A stretch of DNA of 48,601 bases from Hansschlegelia zhihuaiae (GCF_004103825.1 NZ_RYFI01000001.1:234054-282654); one strand, 5' to 3'. Counted from the stretch's first letter, positions 9,557 to 20,516 are shown. Numbers and translations are program-made. The notes: generated by a model from the letters alone, not told the origin.

Positions 9557-12211
9557 TCAGGCAGCCGCCAGCCGGGCCGCCACCGCGTCGAGCGCCTCGG
9601 CCGCCTTAGCTCCGTCCGGACCGCCGGCCTGAGCCATGTCGGGCCGTCCGCCGCCGCCCGCGCCGCCGAGCGCGGCGGAGGCCGCGCGGACCAGCTCGAC
9701 GGCGTTGAACTTCTCCGTGAGATCCGACGTGACGCCGACCACGACGCCGGCCTTGCCCTCGGCCGTCACCCCGACGATGGCCGCGACGCCGGAGCCTAGA
9801 GAGCGCTTGGCCTCGTCCACCAGCCCCTTCAGGTCCTTCATCTCGACGCCCTCGACCGTGCGGGCGAACAACTTGACGCCGCCGACCTCGCGCGTCGCGT
9901 CCTGACCCGACGCGCCGCCGCCCATCGCGAGCTTCTTGCGCGCCTCGGCGAGCTCGCGCTCGAGGCGCTTGCGCTCCTCGATCAGCGTCTCCACACGGGA
10001 GACCAGTTCTCCCTCGGGCGCCTTGAGCAGCGCCGCGATGTCGGCGACGCGCGCGTTCTGCGTCTCGAGATGGAGCCGCGCCGCCTCGCCGGTCAGCGCC
10101 TCGACGCGCCGCACGCCGGACGCCACGCCGCTCTCGCCCACGATCGTGATCGGGCCGATCTCGCCGGTGGAGCGCACGTGGGTGCCGCCGCAAAGCTCGA
10201 CCGAGAACGCCTTGTTCGACCCCGGCTCGCCGCGGCCCATCGAAACCACGCGGACCTCGTCGCCATATTTTTCGCCGAACAGCGCACGGGCGCCCGACTC
10301 CATGGCGTCGGCGACCGGCATCACGCGGGTCACGACAGGGTCGTTCTGCCAGACCACGGCGTTGGCGACGCGTTCGACCTCGGCGAGATCGGCGTCGGAG
10401 ATCGGCTTCGGATGGCTGAAGTCGAAGCGGAGGCGATCCGGCGCGACCAGCGAGCCCTTCTGCGCGATGTGGTCGCCGAGCGTGAGCCTGAGCGCCTCGT
10501 GCAGCAGATGGGTCGCCGAATGGTTGCCGCGCACGCCCGAGCGGCGGGCGTGGTCGACGATCAGCGCGACCTCGTCTCCGATCGAGATCGCGCCCTCGCG
10601 GACCTCGACCGAGTGGACGAACAGGTCGCCGAGCTTCTTCTGGACGTCCGTGACCGCGGCGGAGACGCCGGGACCGCGCATGGCGCCGTGATCGCCCACC
10701 TGGCCGCCCGATTCGCCGTAGAACGGCGTCTGGTTGACGACCACGAGGCCGCTCTCGCCCGTGGACAGCCGCTCGACCTCGGCGCCGTCCTTGACGATCG
10801 CGACGACGGCGGCCTGCGCCTCCTCCTCTGCGTAGCCCAGGAATTCCGTGGGTCCGACGCGGTCGCGCACCGAGAACCACACAGTCTCGGTCGCGGCCTC
10901 GCCCGAACCGGACCAGGCGGCGCGCGCCTCCGCCTTCTGCCGCGCCATCGCGGCGTTGAAGCCGTCGACGTCGACCGCGACGCCACGCGGCCGCAGCGCG
11001 TCCTGCGTCAGGTCGAGCGGGAAGCCGTATGTGTCGTAGAGTTTGAAGGCGGTCTCGCCCGGCAGGCTGTCGCCGTCCCCGAGCCCCGCGGAGGCCTCGT
11101 CCAGCAGCCCGAGGCCGCGCGCGAGCGTCTGCCGGAAGCGCGTCTCCTCGAGCTCGAGCGTCTCCTCGATCAGGCTTTCGGCCCGCACGAGCTCCGGATA
11201 GGCGCCGCCCATCTCCCGCACCAGCGCCGGCACAAGGCGGTGCATCAGCGGATCCCTGGCGCCGAGCAGCTGGGCGTGGCGCATCGCGCGCCGCATGATC
11301 CGGCGCAGCACGTAGCCGCGGCCCTCATTGCCCGGCAGCACGCCCTCGGCGACCAGGAAGCTAGAGGCTCTCAGGTGGTCGGCGATCACGCGGTGGCTCG
11401 CCCTGGCCTCGCCTTCGGCCGGCACCCCGGTCGCCTCGACGGCGGCGGCGATCAGCGCCCTGAAGAGGTCGATGTCGTAGTTCGACGACGCGCCCTGCAG
11501 GATCGCCGAGATGCGCTCGAGCCCCATGCCGGTGTCGATCGAGGGACGCGGGAGGTCGCGCCGGTCGCCGGGCGCGATCTGGTCGTATTGCATGAAGACC
11601 AGGTTCCAGAATTCGAGGAACCGGTCGCCGTCCTCGTCCGGGCTTCCGGGAGGCCCGCCGAACAGCTTGTCGCCCTGATCGAAGAAGATCTCCGAGCACG
11701 GGCCGCAGGGGCCGGTGTCGCCGGCCGCCCAGAAATTGTCGGACGACGCGATGCGGATGATCCTGTCGTCCGGCAGACCCGCGATCTTCTTCCAGAGGCC
11801 GTGCGCCTCGTCGTCGTCGATATAGACGGTGACGAGGAGGCGGTCCTTCGGCAGATCGAAATGCTTGGTGACGAGCGTCCAAGCCAGCTCGATGGCGCGG
11901 TCCTTGAAATAGTCGCCGAACGAGAAATTCCCGAGCATTTCGAAAAAGGTGTGATGCCGTGCGGTGTAACCGACATTGTCGAGATCGTTGTGCTTGCCGC
12001 CGGCGCGCAGGCATTTCTGGGCCGTGGTCGCGGTCGTGTAGGCGCGCTTCTCGAGCCCGGTGAACAGCGTCTTGAACTGGACCATGCCGGCGCTGGTGAA
12101 CATCAGCGTCGGGTCGTTGCGCGGCACCAGCGGCCCAGACGGCACGACGGCGTGGCCCTCGCCCGCGAAATAGTCGAGGAAGGTCTTCCGGATCTCGTTG
12201 ACGCCGCTCAT
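9557..12211 (-). CDS. alaS: Alanyl-tRNA synthetase
   Basis: Class II synthetase charging tRNA-Ala, 884 residues. The start is the ATG at 12211 ([20 protein letters not shown]), since the ATG at 12289 adds 26 residues not typical of AlaS. The catalytic domain shows [19 protein letters not shown] and the segment [20 protein letters not shown]. The editing domain has the zinc ligands HSATHLLH and [13 protein letters not shown]. The C-terminal C-Ala domain ends with a glycine-rich region and [13 protein letters not shown]. All expected domains are present. Confidence 0.96.
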   Translation of the reverse strand: MSGVNEIRKTFLDYFAGEGHAVVPSGPLVPRNDPTLMFTSAGMVQFKTLFTGLEKRAYTTATTAQKCLRAGGKHNDLDNVGYTARHHTFFEMLGNFSFGDYFKDRAIELAWTLVTKHFDLPKDRLLVTVYIDDDEAHGLWKKIAGLPDDRIIRIASSDNFWAAGDTGPCGPCSEIFFDQGDKLFGGPPGSPDEDGDRFLEFWNLVFMQYDQIAPGDRRDLPRPSIDTGMGLERISAILQGASSNYDIDLFRALIAAAVEATGVPAEGEARASHRVIADHLRASSFLVAEGVLPGNEGRGYVLRRIMRRAMRHAQLLGARDPLMHRLVPALVREMGGAYPELVRAESLIEETLELEETRFRQTLARGLGLLDEASAGLGDGDSLPGETAFKLYDTYGFPLDLTQDALRPRGVAVDVDGFNAAMARQKAEARAAWSGSGEAATETVWFSVRDRVGPTEFLGYAEEEAQAAVVAIVKDGAEVERLSTGESGLVVVNQTPFYGESGGQVGDHGAMRGPGVSAAVTDVQKKLGDLFVHSVEVREGAISIGDEVALIVDHARRSGVRGNHSATHLLHEALRLTLGDHIAQKGSLVAPDRLRFDFSHPKPISDADLAEVERVANAVVWQNDPVVTRVMPVADAMESGARALFGEKYGDEVRVVSMGRGEPGSNKAFSVELCGGTHVRSTGEIGPITIVGESGVASGVRRVEALTGEAARLHLETQNARVADIAALLKAPEGELVSRVETLIEERKRLERELAEARKKLAMGGGASGQDATREVGGVKLFARTVEGVEMKDLKGLVDEAKRSLGSGVAAIVGVTAEGKAGVVVGVTSDLTEKFNAVELVRAASAALGGAGGGGRPDMAQAGGPDGAKAAEALDAVAARLAAA

Positions 12212-12605
12212 CGTGCCCTGGAGGTTCGTCGCTTGGGTCCCGCGCCCGCGCCGGCCGAAAACGACCGGCGCCCCGTCATGCCAAGCCATTGAGCTTCTGC
12301 ATCACGAGGCGCGGCGGCACCTTAGACAAGGCGGCGAGCCGCTGTCCAGAAAGCTGGCCCCGGCGCGACGCCCGGCCGCGAACTGAGCCAACCCTTGCTT
12401 CCGGAAACCACCCTTCACCTCTCCCCGTTGGGGAGAGGTCGACGTCGCGACAGCGAGGGCGGTTGAGGGGAGCAGGTCTTCCGCGAGATGGCGACGCCCC
12501 CTCACCCGGCCTTACGGGCCGACCTCTCCCCGCTGGGGAGAGGTGAAGGACGGCGCCGCGTCGCTCATGTGATCCGCCGGAGAGCGAAGGGCGCAGGCGA
12601 CCCCG
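12212..12605. other. Intergenic region between recA and alaS
   Basis: This 394-bp gap contains no convincing gene. Its 3' part is occupied by the inverted repeat at 12412-12549, and the part next to alaS (12212-12400) must hold the alaS promoter and leader on the minus strand. I saw no clear T-box, tRNA-like fold or other riboswitch. Confidence 0.5.
12412..12549. repeat. Long inverted repeat with CTCTCCCC hairpins
   Basis: The 28-base arms at 12412-12439 and 12522-12549 are inverted copies differing only in three central bases. Each arm is itself a hairpin (ACCTCTCCCC, 3-4 base loop, GGGGAGAGGT). The internal segment carries GGTTGAGGGGAG and CCCTCACCCGG. The copy at 37392-37481 is a shorter relative. 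This type of element is widespread between genes in alphaproteobacteria. Confidence 0.75.
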
Positions 12606-13682
<1,077 letters not shown>

Positions 13683-13732
13683 CGCGGGGCGCTCCTTATG
13701 GCACGGTGTGCGGCGGGGCTTCAACGCAACCA

Positions 13733-13761
13733 GATGTACCTGATTTGTTCACGGAACGCAA
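13733..13761 (-). promoter_or_regulatory. Probable sigma-70 promoter of recA
   Basis: Read on the minus strand, TTGCGT (complement of 13756-13761) and TACATC (complement of 13733-13738) are separated by exactly 17 bases, matching the -35 and -10 elements. The -35 lies inside the LexA box, so LexA binding would block polymerase. The predicted start of transcription is about 45 bases upstream of the recA ATG. Confidence 0.65.
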
Positions 13762-13768
13762 GGCGAAC
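13754..13768 (-). promoter_or_regulatory. LexA (SOS) box upstream of recA
   Basis: GAACGCAAGGCGAAC on the plus strand, that is GTTC-N7-GTTC towards recA, is a perfect match to the direct-repeat SOS box known for alphaproteobacteria. It is 72 bp from the recA ATG and overlaps the -35 element. Confidence 0.85.
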
Positions 13769-13989
13769 AAATTCGGCACGCGCGCTCCGCATTTCTTGTC
13801 AGCCGCGGCCCCAAAGCGTCGTCAGAGATCGGCTGGAAGCGGTTGAGCGCTTGTTCCGGCGGCTGCTTTGCTCCGGTCGCTCGACAACACGATTATCGTT
13901 TGACCGAAACCGCGCGACACTTGTTCAATTCTCGAGGTCTCATTGGCAGAGATTAAGAGTTTCATAAAATCTCAGAACTATATTGCGGT

Positions 13990-14400
13990 TTACGCCTTCC
14001 TTAGCTTATCTGGTCGGGCCAATCTCCAATATAATGCACACGTCATTATTGATAAGATCATAAAAAACGCGAATTGGGACGCCGACGCTCTCCACCCAAA
14101 AGCAAAACCGCCACTTCTTAAGCCCGGCATTACAAAATAATAGCTCAACAAGAGACCCACAATAATCCCGCCGCTTAAGTAAAAATATATGCTTGTACAT
14201 TTAAAATAATTCAGTAAGAATATTGACGGAAGCCCTATCAAGACAGCGCACGCCAAGGACACCGTCCCCACCAACTGCATTGTCCATATTGCTAGTCGAA
14301 AGTTGTCGCCAAGCAACGTTAAGACGCACAGCAGTAAACCAGGAAACAGGGCGATCAAGAAGAGGCAGGCTACCTCCCTGGTGGATATGAATCTCTTCAT
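13990..14400 (-). CDS. Small AT-rich four-TM membrane protein, unknown function
   Basis: A 136-residue hydrophobic protein (MKRFISTREVACLFL onward) with about four membrane segments, near residues 9-32, 38-68, 72-95 and 110-130. I recognise no family. The ATG at 14400 lies 10 bases after the stop of the RND permease, so it could be the last gene of that operon. Its base composition is clearly different: the region from about 13,920 to 14,400 is AT-rich with many AAA, TTA and ATA codons, unlike the GC-rich genes on both sides, which suggests recent acquisition. The opposite strand has a 65-codon frame here, but the membrane pattern makes this strand more likely. Confidence 0.6.
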   Translation of the reverse strand: MKRFISTREVACLFLIALFPGLLLCVLTLLGDNFRLAIWTMQLVGTVSLACAVLIGLPSIFLLNYFKCTSIYFYLSGGIIVGLLLSYYFVMPGLRSGGFAFGWRASASQFAFFMILSIMTCALYWRLARPDKLRKA

Positions 14401-14410
14401 GTAAAGGGCC

Positions 14411-17400
14411 TCACTCCGCCGGCGCGGCGGCCGCATGCCCTGATTCGGGCCGCCCGCCGCGCAGCCGGATCGCCAGCCGGTCGAGGTAGAGATAGACCAC
14501 CGGCGTCGTGAACAGCGTCAGCAGCTGGCTCACGATCAGGCCGCCCACCATCGCGTAGCCGAGCGGCTGGCGGAGCTCGAAGCCGACGCCCGTTCCGATC
14601 ATCAGCGGCACGCCGCCGAGCATCGCCGCCATGGTGGTCATCAGAATCGGCCGGAAGCGCAGCATGCAGGCCCGGCGGATCGCCTCCTCGGGCGCGAGGC
14701 GCTCGGCGCGCTCGGCGGCGAGCGCGAAGTCCACCAGCATGATGCCGTTCTTCTTCACGATGCCGATCAGCAGCACGATGCCGATCAGCGCGATCAGGCT
14801 GAACTCGAAGCCGACGAGATGCAGCACCCCGAGCGCGCCGACGCCGGCGGAGGGCAGCGTCGACAGGATCGTCAGCGGGTGGACGAAGCTCTCATAGAGG
14901 ATGCCGAGGATGATGTAGACCGCGATCAGCGCGGCGAGGATCAGCAGCGGCACCGTCGAGATCGAGGCCTGGAAGGCCTGCGCCGTGCCCGCGAAGGAGC
15001 CGGTCAGCGAATCCGGCGCCCCGAGGCCGCGGATCGCGCTCTGCACCGCGATCGTCGCCTCGCCGAGCGCGACGCCCGGCGCGAGGTTGAAGGACAGCGT
15101 CACCGCCGGGAACATGCCCTGGTGGTTGATGGTGAGCGGCGCGGTCTCCTCGCGGGTCCAGGAGGCGAGTGCGGAGAGCGGCACCTGCTCGCCATTGCCC
15201 GGCGCCCGGACATAGAGGCGGTTCAGCGTCTCGATGTCGCCGCGCTCGACGGGCGGCGCCTCGAGGATCACCTTGTAGGTGTTGAGCTGGGTCGAGAACT
15301 GCGCGACCTGGCGCTGCCCGAAGGCGTCGTAGAGCGTGTTCTCGACGGCCTCCGGTTGGATGCCGTAGCGCGACGCCTGATCGCGGTCGATGCTGAGCGT
15401 CAGCGTCGCGCCGGAATCCTGGCTGTCGGTCGCGACGTCGCGCAGCTGAGGCAGCTTCTTCAGCGCCTCGAGCGCACGCGGAGCGAACTCGTTCAGCGTG
15501 TTGATATTGGCGTCCTGCAGCACGTACTGGTACTGCGTGCGGGTCCGCCGTCCGCCGAGGCGCACGTCCTGGGCGGACTGCAGGAACATCTGGACGCCCT
15601 CGACCTCGGCGAGCTTCGGCCTCAGCCGGGTGATGATCTCGTCGGCGGAGGCGTCGCGCTCGTCCTGAGGCTTCAGCGTGATGAAACTGCGGCCGGCGTT
15701 CGGCGGCGCAGCGCCGCCGCCCGCGCCGATCAGGCTTCCGACGGTCAGGACCGCGGGATCGGCGAGCAGGATCCGGTCGAGCGCCTGCTGGCGGTCGGCG
15801 AGCGCCTCGCTCGAGGCGTCCTGCGCCACCTCGCTCGAGCCGGTGATCAGCCCGGTGTCCTGCTGCGGGAAGAAGCCCTTCGGGATCGTCACGAACAGGT
15901 AGACCGAGGTCGCGATGGTCGCGAAGAACACCATCAGCGTCACGAACCGATGGCGCAGCACCACGTCGAGGGCCCGGCCATAGCCGGCGAGCAGCGCGTC
16001 GAAGGCGCGTTCGATGAAGGCGTAGACGCGCCCGTGACGAACCTCGTGCTCGCCCTTGAGGTGGCGGGAGGCGAGCATCGGCACCAAAGTGAGCGACACG
16101 ACCGCCGAGACCGCGATGGTGATCGCGACCGTCATGGCGAATTCGCGGAACAGGCGGCCGATGATGCCGCCCATCAGCAGCAGAGGGATGAAGGCCGCGA
16201 CCAGCGACACGCTGATCGACACGATCGTGAAGCCGATCTCGCCAGCGCCCCTGAGCGCCGCCTGTAGCGGCTTCATGCCTTCCTCGATGTGGCGGGCGAT
16301 GTTCTCGATGACGACGATCGCGTCGTCGACCACGAAGCCGACGGCGATAACCAGCGCCATCAGCGAGAGGTTGTTGAGGCTGTAGCCGAAGGCGTACATC
16401 ACGGCACAGGCGCCGAGCAGCGATATCGGCACCGCGAGCGACGCGATCACGGTCGCCCAGAGGCTCCGCAGAAAGACGAAGATCACCAGAACCACGAGGA
16501 TGATGGCCTCGATCAGGGTCTTCTGGACCTCCTGGAGGGACGCCCGGATCGTGGTCGTCCGGTCGCTCATGATCTCGACCTTGAGCCCCGGCGGCAGCGA
16601 GGCGACGAGGCGCGGCATCTCGGCCTTGATGGCGTCGACGGTCTCCACGACGTTGGCGCCGGGCTGCTTGCGGACGACGATGAGCAGCCCGCGCTGGCCG
16701 TTGACCCAGGCGGCCTGATAGCGGTCCTCGGGGCCGGTCATGGCGCGGCCGACGTCGCGCACCCGGATCGGCGCGCCGTCGCGATAGGCGAGGATCACGT
16801 CGTTCCAGCGGTCGGCCTGCGCGAGCTGGCCGTCCGAATAGATCGTCAGGGCGTTCCGCCGCCCGTCGATCACGCCCTTCGGGCTGTCGGTCGTGACCGT
16901 CGCCATGACGCCGCGGATCTCCTCGAGAGTCAGGCCCTTGGAGGCGATCTTGGCGGGATCGATCTGGACGCGGATGGACGGCTTCTGCTCGCCCGCGATG
17001 GTGACCTGGCCGACGCCCGACAGCTGGCTGATCTGCTGGGCGATGCGGCTGTCGGCGAGATCGTTCGCCGTGGTCAGCGGCATCGTGTCGGAGCGCACTG
17101 AAAGCAGGAGGATCGGGCTGTCGGCGGGGTTGGTCTTGCGATAGCTCGGCGGCGAGGGAAGGTTCGGCGGCAGCTGTCCGCTCGCGGCGTTGATGGCCGC
17201 CTGGATGTCTTGCGCGGCGGCGTCGATGTCTCGGCCGAGCTCGAACTCCGCCGTGATCGTGGTCGCGCCGACCGCGCTGATCGAGGTGAGCTCGCTCAAG
17301 CCCGGAATCTGCGCGAACTGGCGTTCGAGCGGCTGGGCCACCGACGACGCCATCGTCTCGGGGCTCGCGCCCGGAAGGTTCGCGGTGATCTGGATCGTCG

Positions 17401-17557
17401 GAAAGTCGATCTGCGGCAGCGGCGCGACCGGCAGACGGCTGTAGGCCGCAAGCCCAACGAGCACGAGCGCCGCCATCGCGAGCCAGGTCGCGACGGGGCG
17501 CCGGATGAACGGGCCCGAAACGCCGCCCGAAACCTCCGCGCCGGCCGGCGCGGTCAC
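14411..17557 (-). CDS. RND multidrug efflux permease (MdtB/MdtC-like)
   Basis: Inner-membrane proton/drug antiporter of 1048 residues, the usual RND length. The N-terminus has FIRRPVATWLAMAALVLVG followed by the periplasmic PLPQIDFPTIQITANLPGASPETMA. The TM4 proton-relay motif VGFVVDDAIVVIENIARHIEEG is present with both Asp residues, and the second half repeats the topology (ALIGIVLLIGIVKKNGIMLVDFA). The start is a GTG at 17557 overlapping the adaptor stop by four bases (GTGA), so the two are coupled. The closest named group by eye is MdtBC/MuxBC. No outer-membrane TolC partner gene is in the window. Confidence 0.9.
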   Translation of the reverse strand: MTAPAGAEVSGGVSGPFIRRPVATWLAMAALVLVGLAAYSRLPVAPLPQIDFPTIQITANLPGASPETMASSVAQPLERQFAQIPGLSELTSISAVGATTITAEFELGRDIDAAAQDIQAAINAASGQLPPNLPSPPSYRKTNPADSPILLLSVRSDTMPLTTANDLADSRIAQQISQLSGVGQVTIAGEQKPSIRVQIDPAKIASKGLTLEEIRGVMATVTTDSPKGVIDGRRNALTIYSDGQLAQADRWNDVILAYRDGAPIRVRDVGRAMTGPEDRYQAAWVNGQRGLLIVVRKQPGANVVETVDAIKAEMPRLVASLPPGLKVEIMSDRTTTIRASLQEVQKTLIEAIILVVLVIFVFLRSLWATVIASLAVPISLLGACAVMYAFGYSLNNLSLMALVIAVGFVVDDAIVVIENIARHIEEGMKPLQAALRGAGEIGFTIVSISVSLVAAFIPLLLMGGIIGRLFREFAMTVAITIAVSAVVSLTLVPMLASRHLKGEHEVRHGRVYAFIERAFDALLAGYGRALDVVLRHRFVTLMVFFATIATSVYLFVTIPKGFFPQQDTGLITGSSEVAQDASSEALADRQQALDRILLADPAVLTVGSLIGAGGGAAPPNAGRSFITLKPQDERDASADEIITRLRPKLAEVEGVQMFLQSAQDVRLGGRRTRTQYQYVLQDANINTLNEFAPRALEALKKLPQLRDVATDSQDSGATLTLSIDRDQASRYGIQPEAVENTLYDAFGQRQVAQFSTQLNTYKVILEAPPVERGDIETLNRLYVRAPGNGEQVPLSALASWTREETAPLTINHQGMFPAVTLSFNLAPGVALGEATIAVQSAIRGLGAPDSLTGSFAGTAQAFQASISTVPLLILAALIAVYIILGILYESFVHPLTILSTLPSAGVGALGVLHLVGFEFSLIALIGIVLLIGIVKKNGIMLVDFALAAERAERLAPEEAIRRACMLRFRPILMTTMAAMLGGVPLMIGTGVGFELRQPLGYAMVGGLIVSQLLTLFTTPVVYLYLDRLAIRLRGGRPESGHAAAAPAE

Positions 17558-18717
17558 TGGGTGGCCACTCCTTCGGCCGACGCAGGAGCGCGCGCCTCGG
17601 CGGCCCGCGAGACCTCGAGCCGGCTGCCCGGCTGGACGCGAGACGCGCCCCCCGTCACCACGCGGTCGCCCGCCGCGACGCCTTCACGGAGCACCGCAAG
17701 GCCGTCGGCCTGACGCGCGACCACGATCTTGCGCCTCTCCGCCTTATCCTCCGCGCCCACCACGAAGGCGAACGCGCCCCGGGGCCCACGCTGGACCGCC
17801 TCCTCGGGCACGGTGACGACCTCGCGCAGCGTGTCGACATGGACCCGCACGCTGACCGACTGGCCGGGCCATAGCGCGCCGTCCCTGTTCGCGAAGGTCG
17901 CCTTCGCCTTGAAGGTGCCCGTCGCCTGGTCGATCTGGCTGTTCAGCACCGAGACCACGCCGCGCGCGAGCTCACGGCCGTCGGGCGCGAAGGCGATCGC
18001 CTCGACCGCGCCGCGGCGCATCGCGGCCGACATGTCGGAGAAGTCCCGCTCCGGCAGGGTGAACACCGCGGTGATGGGCTCGATCTGCGACAAAGTCACG
18101 ATCCCGGTCGCGTCGGAGGAGCGCACCAGATTGCCCTTGTCGACGAGCCGAAAACCCGTGCGGCCGTCGATCGGCGCGCGGATCGTCGCGTAGTCGAGCT
18201 GCGTCTGCGCGCTCTCGATCGCGGCTGCGTCGCCCTCGATCTGCGCCGTGAGCTCGGCGACCCGGGCCTTCTGCTGGTCGACCTGCTGGCGCGAGGCGTA
18301 ATTCGACTGCGCGAGCTGCTGGGAGCGCGCGAGGTCGCGCTCGGCGTTGGCGAGCGACGCCTCGTCCTGCGCCTTCTTGGCCTTGGCCTGGTCGAGCGCC
18401 GCCTTGTAGGGGCGCGGATCAATCTGGACCAGGAGGTCGCCGGCCTTGACCTGCCTTCCTTCCTCGAAGGCGATCTCGGTCACCGCGCCGTCGACGCGGC
18501 TTCTCACCGTCACGACGTTGAGCGGCTGCACCACGCCGAGGCCGGACAGCGAGATCGGCACGTCGGCGCGCCGCGCCTCAGCGACCGTCACGGGCACCCG
18601 CGGGTCTACGCGCACGCTCGGGATCGCGGCGTCCGCGCCGCCCTGCATCCGCCAGACGCCGAAACCCGCCGCGCCCGCCAAGGCGAGCGCGAGGACGAAA
18701 TAGGCGCGTCCTGCCAT
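17554..18717 (-). CDS. RND efflux periplasmic adaptor (MdtA-like)
   Basis: Membrane fusion protein of 387 residues linking the RND permease to an outer-membrane channel. It has an N-terminal anchor (about residues 4-22), a first lipoyl half-motif (VTVRSRVDGAVTEIAFEEGRQVKAGDLLVQIDPRPY), and an alpha-hairpin rich in Lys/Gln/Asp (ALDQAKAKKAQDEASL to QIEGDAAAIESAQTQLDYATIRAPIDGRTG). A beta-barrel (GQSVSVRVHVDTLREVVTVPEEAVQRG) and a membrane-proximal domain follow. It is the first gene of a two- or three-gene operon with the permease. The upstream 254 bp are shared with a small divergent gene. Confidence 0.9.
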   Translation of the reverse strand: MAGRAYFVLALALAGAAGFGVWRMQGGADAAIPSVRVDPRVPVTVAEARRADVPISLSGLGVVQPLNVVTVRSRVDGAVTEIAFEEGRQVKAGDLLVQIDPRPYKAALDQAKAKKAQDEASLANAERDLARSQQLAQSNYASRQQVDQQKARVAELTAQIEGDAAAIESAQTQLDYATIRAPIDGRTGFRLVDKGNLVRSSDATGIVTLSQIEPITAVFTLPERDFSDMSAAMRRGAVEAIAFAPDGRELARGVVSVLNSQIDQATGTFKAKATFANRDGALWPGQSVSVRVHVDTLREVVTVPEEAVQRGPRGAFAFVVGAEDKAERRKIVVARQADGLAVLREGVAAGDRVVTGGASRVQPGSRLEVSRAAEARAPASAEGVATQ

Positions 18718-18971
18718 CTGTCGCTTGTTCCGTCCTTGCTACGGCGCGGCGCGGCGATGTCGGCCGATCCAACCCGCCGCCGGTTCGGCGTCGCCGCTAG
18801 ACTCCACTCAGCGACAGCGAGAGTAACGCATTTTCACGCCCTATACGCCCCCTCCGCGATGACATGCGCGTGTCGCGCCCGGGACGGCCTCGCGCCGCCG
18901 TCGGAAGAAGCTCATGGCTTGCCGGCCCCGCAGGCGACGCCATATCCACACACCCGTGGCGGAGAACAACC

Positions 18972-19163
18972 ATGCATTCATTCGAAATCGGCGAGACGGC
19001 TCATTTTCTCGGCAGTCCTGTAGGGGCCAAACCACAGGAGGCCGAAGTCATCGCGCGTCTGCCGCTCGAGGACGGACAGCCCGGCTACCAGGTCCGCTGC
19101 CTTGGCGACGGTCGGATCCGCCACGTGCTCGAGTCCGACCTCAAGGCGCCCGCCGCGAACTGA
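18972..19163 (+). CDS. Small conserved hypothetical protein (63 aa)
   Basis: A 63-residue soluble protein beginning MHSFEIGETAHFLGSP. I chose the ATG at 18972 because GGAG lies 7 bases upstream and the longer frame from 18864 adds an Arg-rich stretch. The sequence (QVRCLGDGRIRHVLESDLKAP) suggests a small SH3-like or KOW-like beta fold, but that is a guess. Similar short ORFs occur in Hyphomicrobiales as far as I recall. It is divergent from the efflux operon and convergent with the glycosyltransferase gene that ends at 19185. Confidence 0.55.
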   Translation: MHSFEIGETAHFLGSPVGAKPQEAEVIARLPLEDGQPGYQVRCLGDGRIRHVLESDLKAPAAN

Positions 19164-19184
19164 CCCCGCCGAGAATCGGGCCCG

Positions 19185-20516
19185 TCAGGCGGCGCGCGCC
19201 ACGCTCGGCGCGCCGCCATGCAGGCGGGCCGAGCGCCGGCCGGTCGATGGGTCGACCGTGAACAGCGCCCAGCGCCGTCCCGGATTGCGGTTCGCGGCGA
19301 GCTCCATCTGGAGGCGCCACCATTCGGGCGGCAGCGGCGCGGCGCCTGCCGGCGGCCTGCCGGGCTCGAGCGGCACGGCCACATAAACGAAGCGCTTGGC
19401 CGCGGCGAACAGCTCGTCCAGCGCCCACGCGACGTCCTCCTCCGGCAAGCCCGAGAGCGAGTCGATCGCCGCCACGCCGTCATGCGGCCCGACGACTTTC
19501 GTCGCGAACGGAGCGCTCGGCCCGACGGGCACGGTCTTGGCCCCGGCGAAGGCGCGGGGAGCGCCGTCGGCCGAGGGGGCCGAGACGTCCAGAACATCCT
19601 TCGCTCCGGTCGCCGTCACGAGCTTCGCCACTTCGGACGCATGGCGACGCTCGTCGCCGGCCGTCGCCGGCGCGGCGTTCCCTGCCCGCGCGATGGCGTC
19701 GGCGAAGCCGCCGCTCGGATGGTCGCGTGCGAAGGTCGTGAAGCGCGCCGCGTCCGCGGAGCGCTCGAGCGCGTGCCACACCTCGCCGTCCGGGTGCGGC
19801 TCATAACGGAGCTGGTCCGGGAACGGCCGCCAGGGCTGGGTCCTGAGCGTTGTGAAGTGGAAGCACTTGGACCGGTCGGCGGAATATTCGCTGTCCCGGG
19901 CGTTCCATTCGCCGGGCAGTTTCCCGAACAGGCCGCGCCCGTTCATGATTCCGAGGAAGAAGTCGCGCTTCAGCGGCTGGCGCGCGTCCTCGATCCGCCA
20001 ATGCGGCGCCATCTTGGCGCAGTCGATGAGCGCGACCGAGGTCTCGTCCTGCTCGACGCACAGGATCGCCGCGTCGCCCATCTCGAGGTCGAACAACTCG
20101 GAGGGGTCGGCCAGATAGATCTGGTCGACGTCATTGTAGATCGCGCGGCCTCGCCGCCCCGCGAGCTCGGGGATGGCGTAGCGGTAGTTCGTGAAGCCCG
20201 TGGTCCAGCCTGACCGGTCGAACCCTTTCAGGTTCTTCATCAGATGGATCTCGTAGGCGCGCGACGGCTCGCGGACCTGCAGCACCGACCAGACGAACAC
20301 GCGTTCGGCGCGCGCCTGCAGGGGTTCGGTGCCCAGAAAGATCCGCACCGGCGGTTTCGGCGACGGCGCGACGCCCGGCTCCGGGTCGAGGCGCACCACC
20401 TCGGGCGCTTCGCGATGGCCGGGCGGGCGCGGCCGGTCCTTGCGGAACCAGAACTTCGGGTGGCGATGATACCACCGCGTCTTGTACTTCTTGCGGGTGT
20501 CAGGAGTCTTGCCCAC
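19185..20516 (-). CDS. GT-A-type glycosyltransferase fused to a decayed methyltransferase domain
   Basis: A 443-residue protein with a GTG start at 20516. Residues about 55-270 look like a GT-A glycosyltransferase: VRIFLGTEPLQARAERVFVWSVLQV, then YEIHLMKNLKGFD, and the metal-binding DxD-type motif RAIYNDVDQIYLADPSELFD. Residues about 290-430 align by eye with class I SAM methyltransferases (KDVLDVSAPSADG, AIDSLSGLPEEDVAWALDELFAAAKRFVYVAVPL, PPEWWRLQMELAA). The glycine-rich SAM loop is replaced by DVSAPSADG and the acidic DVLEH-type motif by IDSLSG, so that half is probably inactive. The N-terminal 30 residues are strongly basic. An acceptor is not evident; neighbours suggest surface glycan or lipid modification. 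Confidence 0.7.
   Translation of the reverse strand: MGKTPDTRKKYKTRWYHRHPKFWFRKDRPRPPGHREAPEVVRLDPEPGVAPSPKPPVRIFLGTEPLQARAERVFVWSVLQVREPSRAYEIHLMKNLKGFDRSGWTTGFTNYRYAIPELAGRRGRAIYNDVDQIYLADPSELFDLEMGDAAILCVEQDETSVALIDCAKMAPHWRIEDARQPLKRDFFLGIMNGRGLFGKLPGEWNARDSEYSADRSKCFHFTTLRTQPWRPFPDQLRYEPHPDGEVWHALERSADAARFTTFARDHPSGGFADAIARAGNAAPATAGDERRHASEVAKLVTATGAKDVLDVSAPSADGAPRAFAGAKTVPVGPSAPFATKVVGPHDGVAAIDSLSGLPEEDVAWALDELFAAAKRFVYVAVPLEPGRPPAGAAPLPPEWWRLQMELAANRNPGRRWALFTVDPSTGRRSARLHGGAPSVARAA

Noticed and set aside
10070-12292. 740-codon plus-strand frame over alaS
   Set aside because: Antisense to alaS, no motif.
13943-14140. 65-codon plus-strand frame in the AT-rich island
   Set aside because: Starts at a weak codon without ribosome binding site and overlaps the opposite-strand membrane protein, which has a clear TM pattern.
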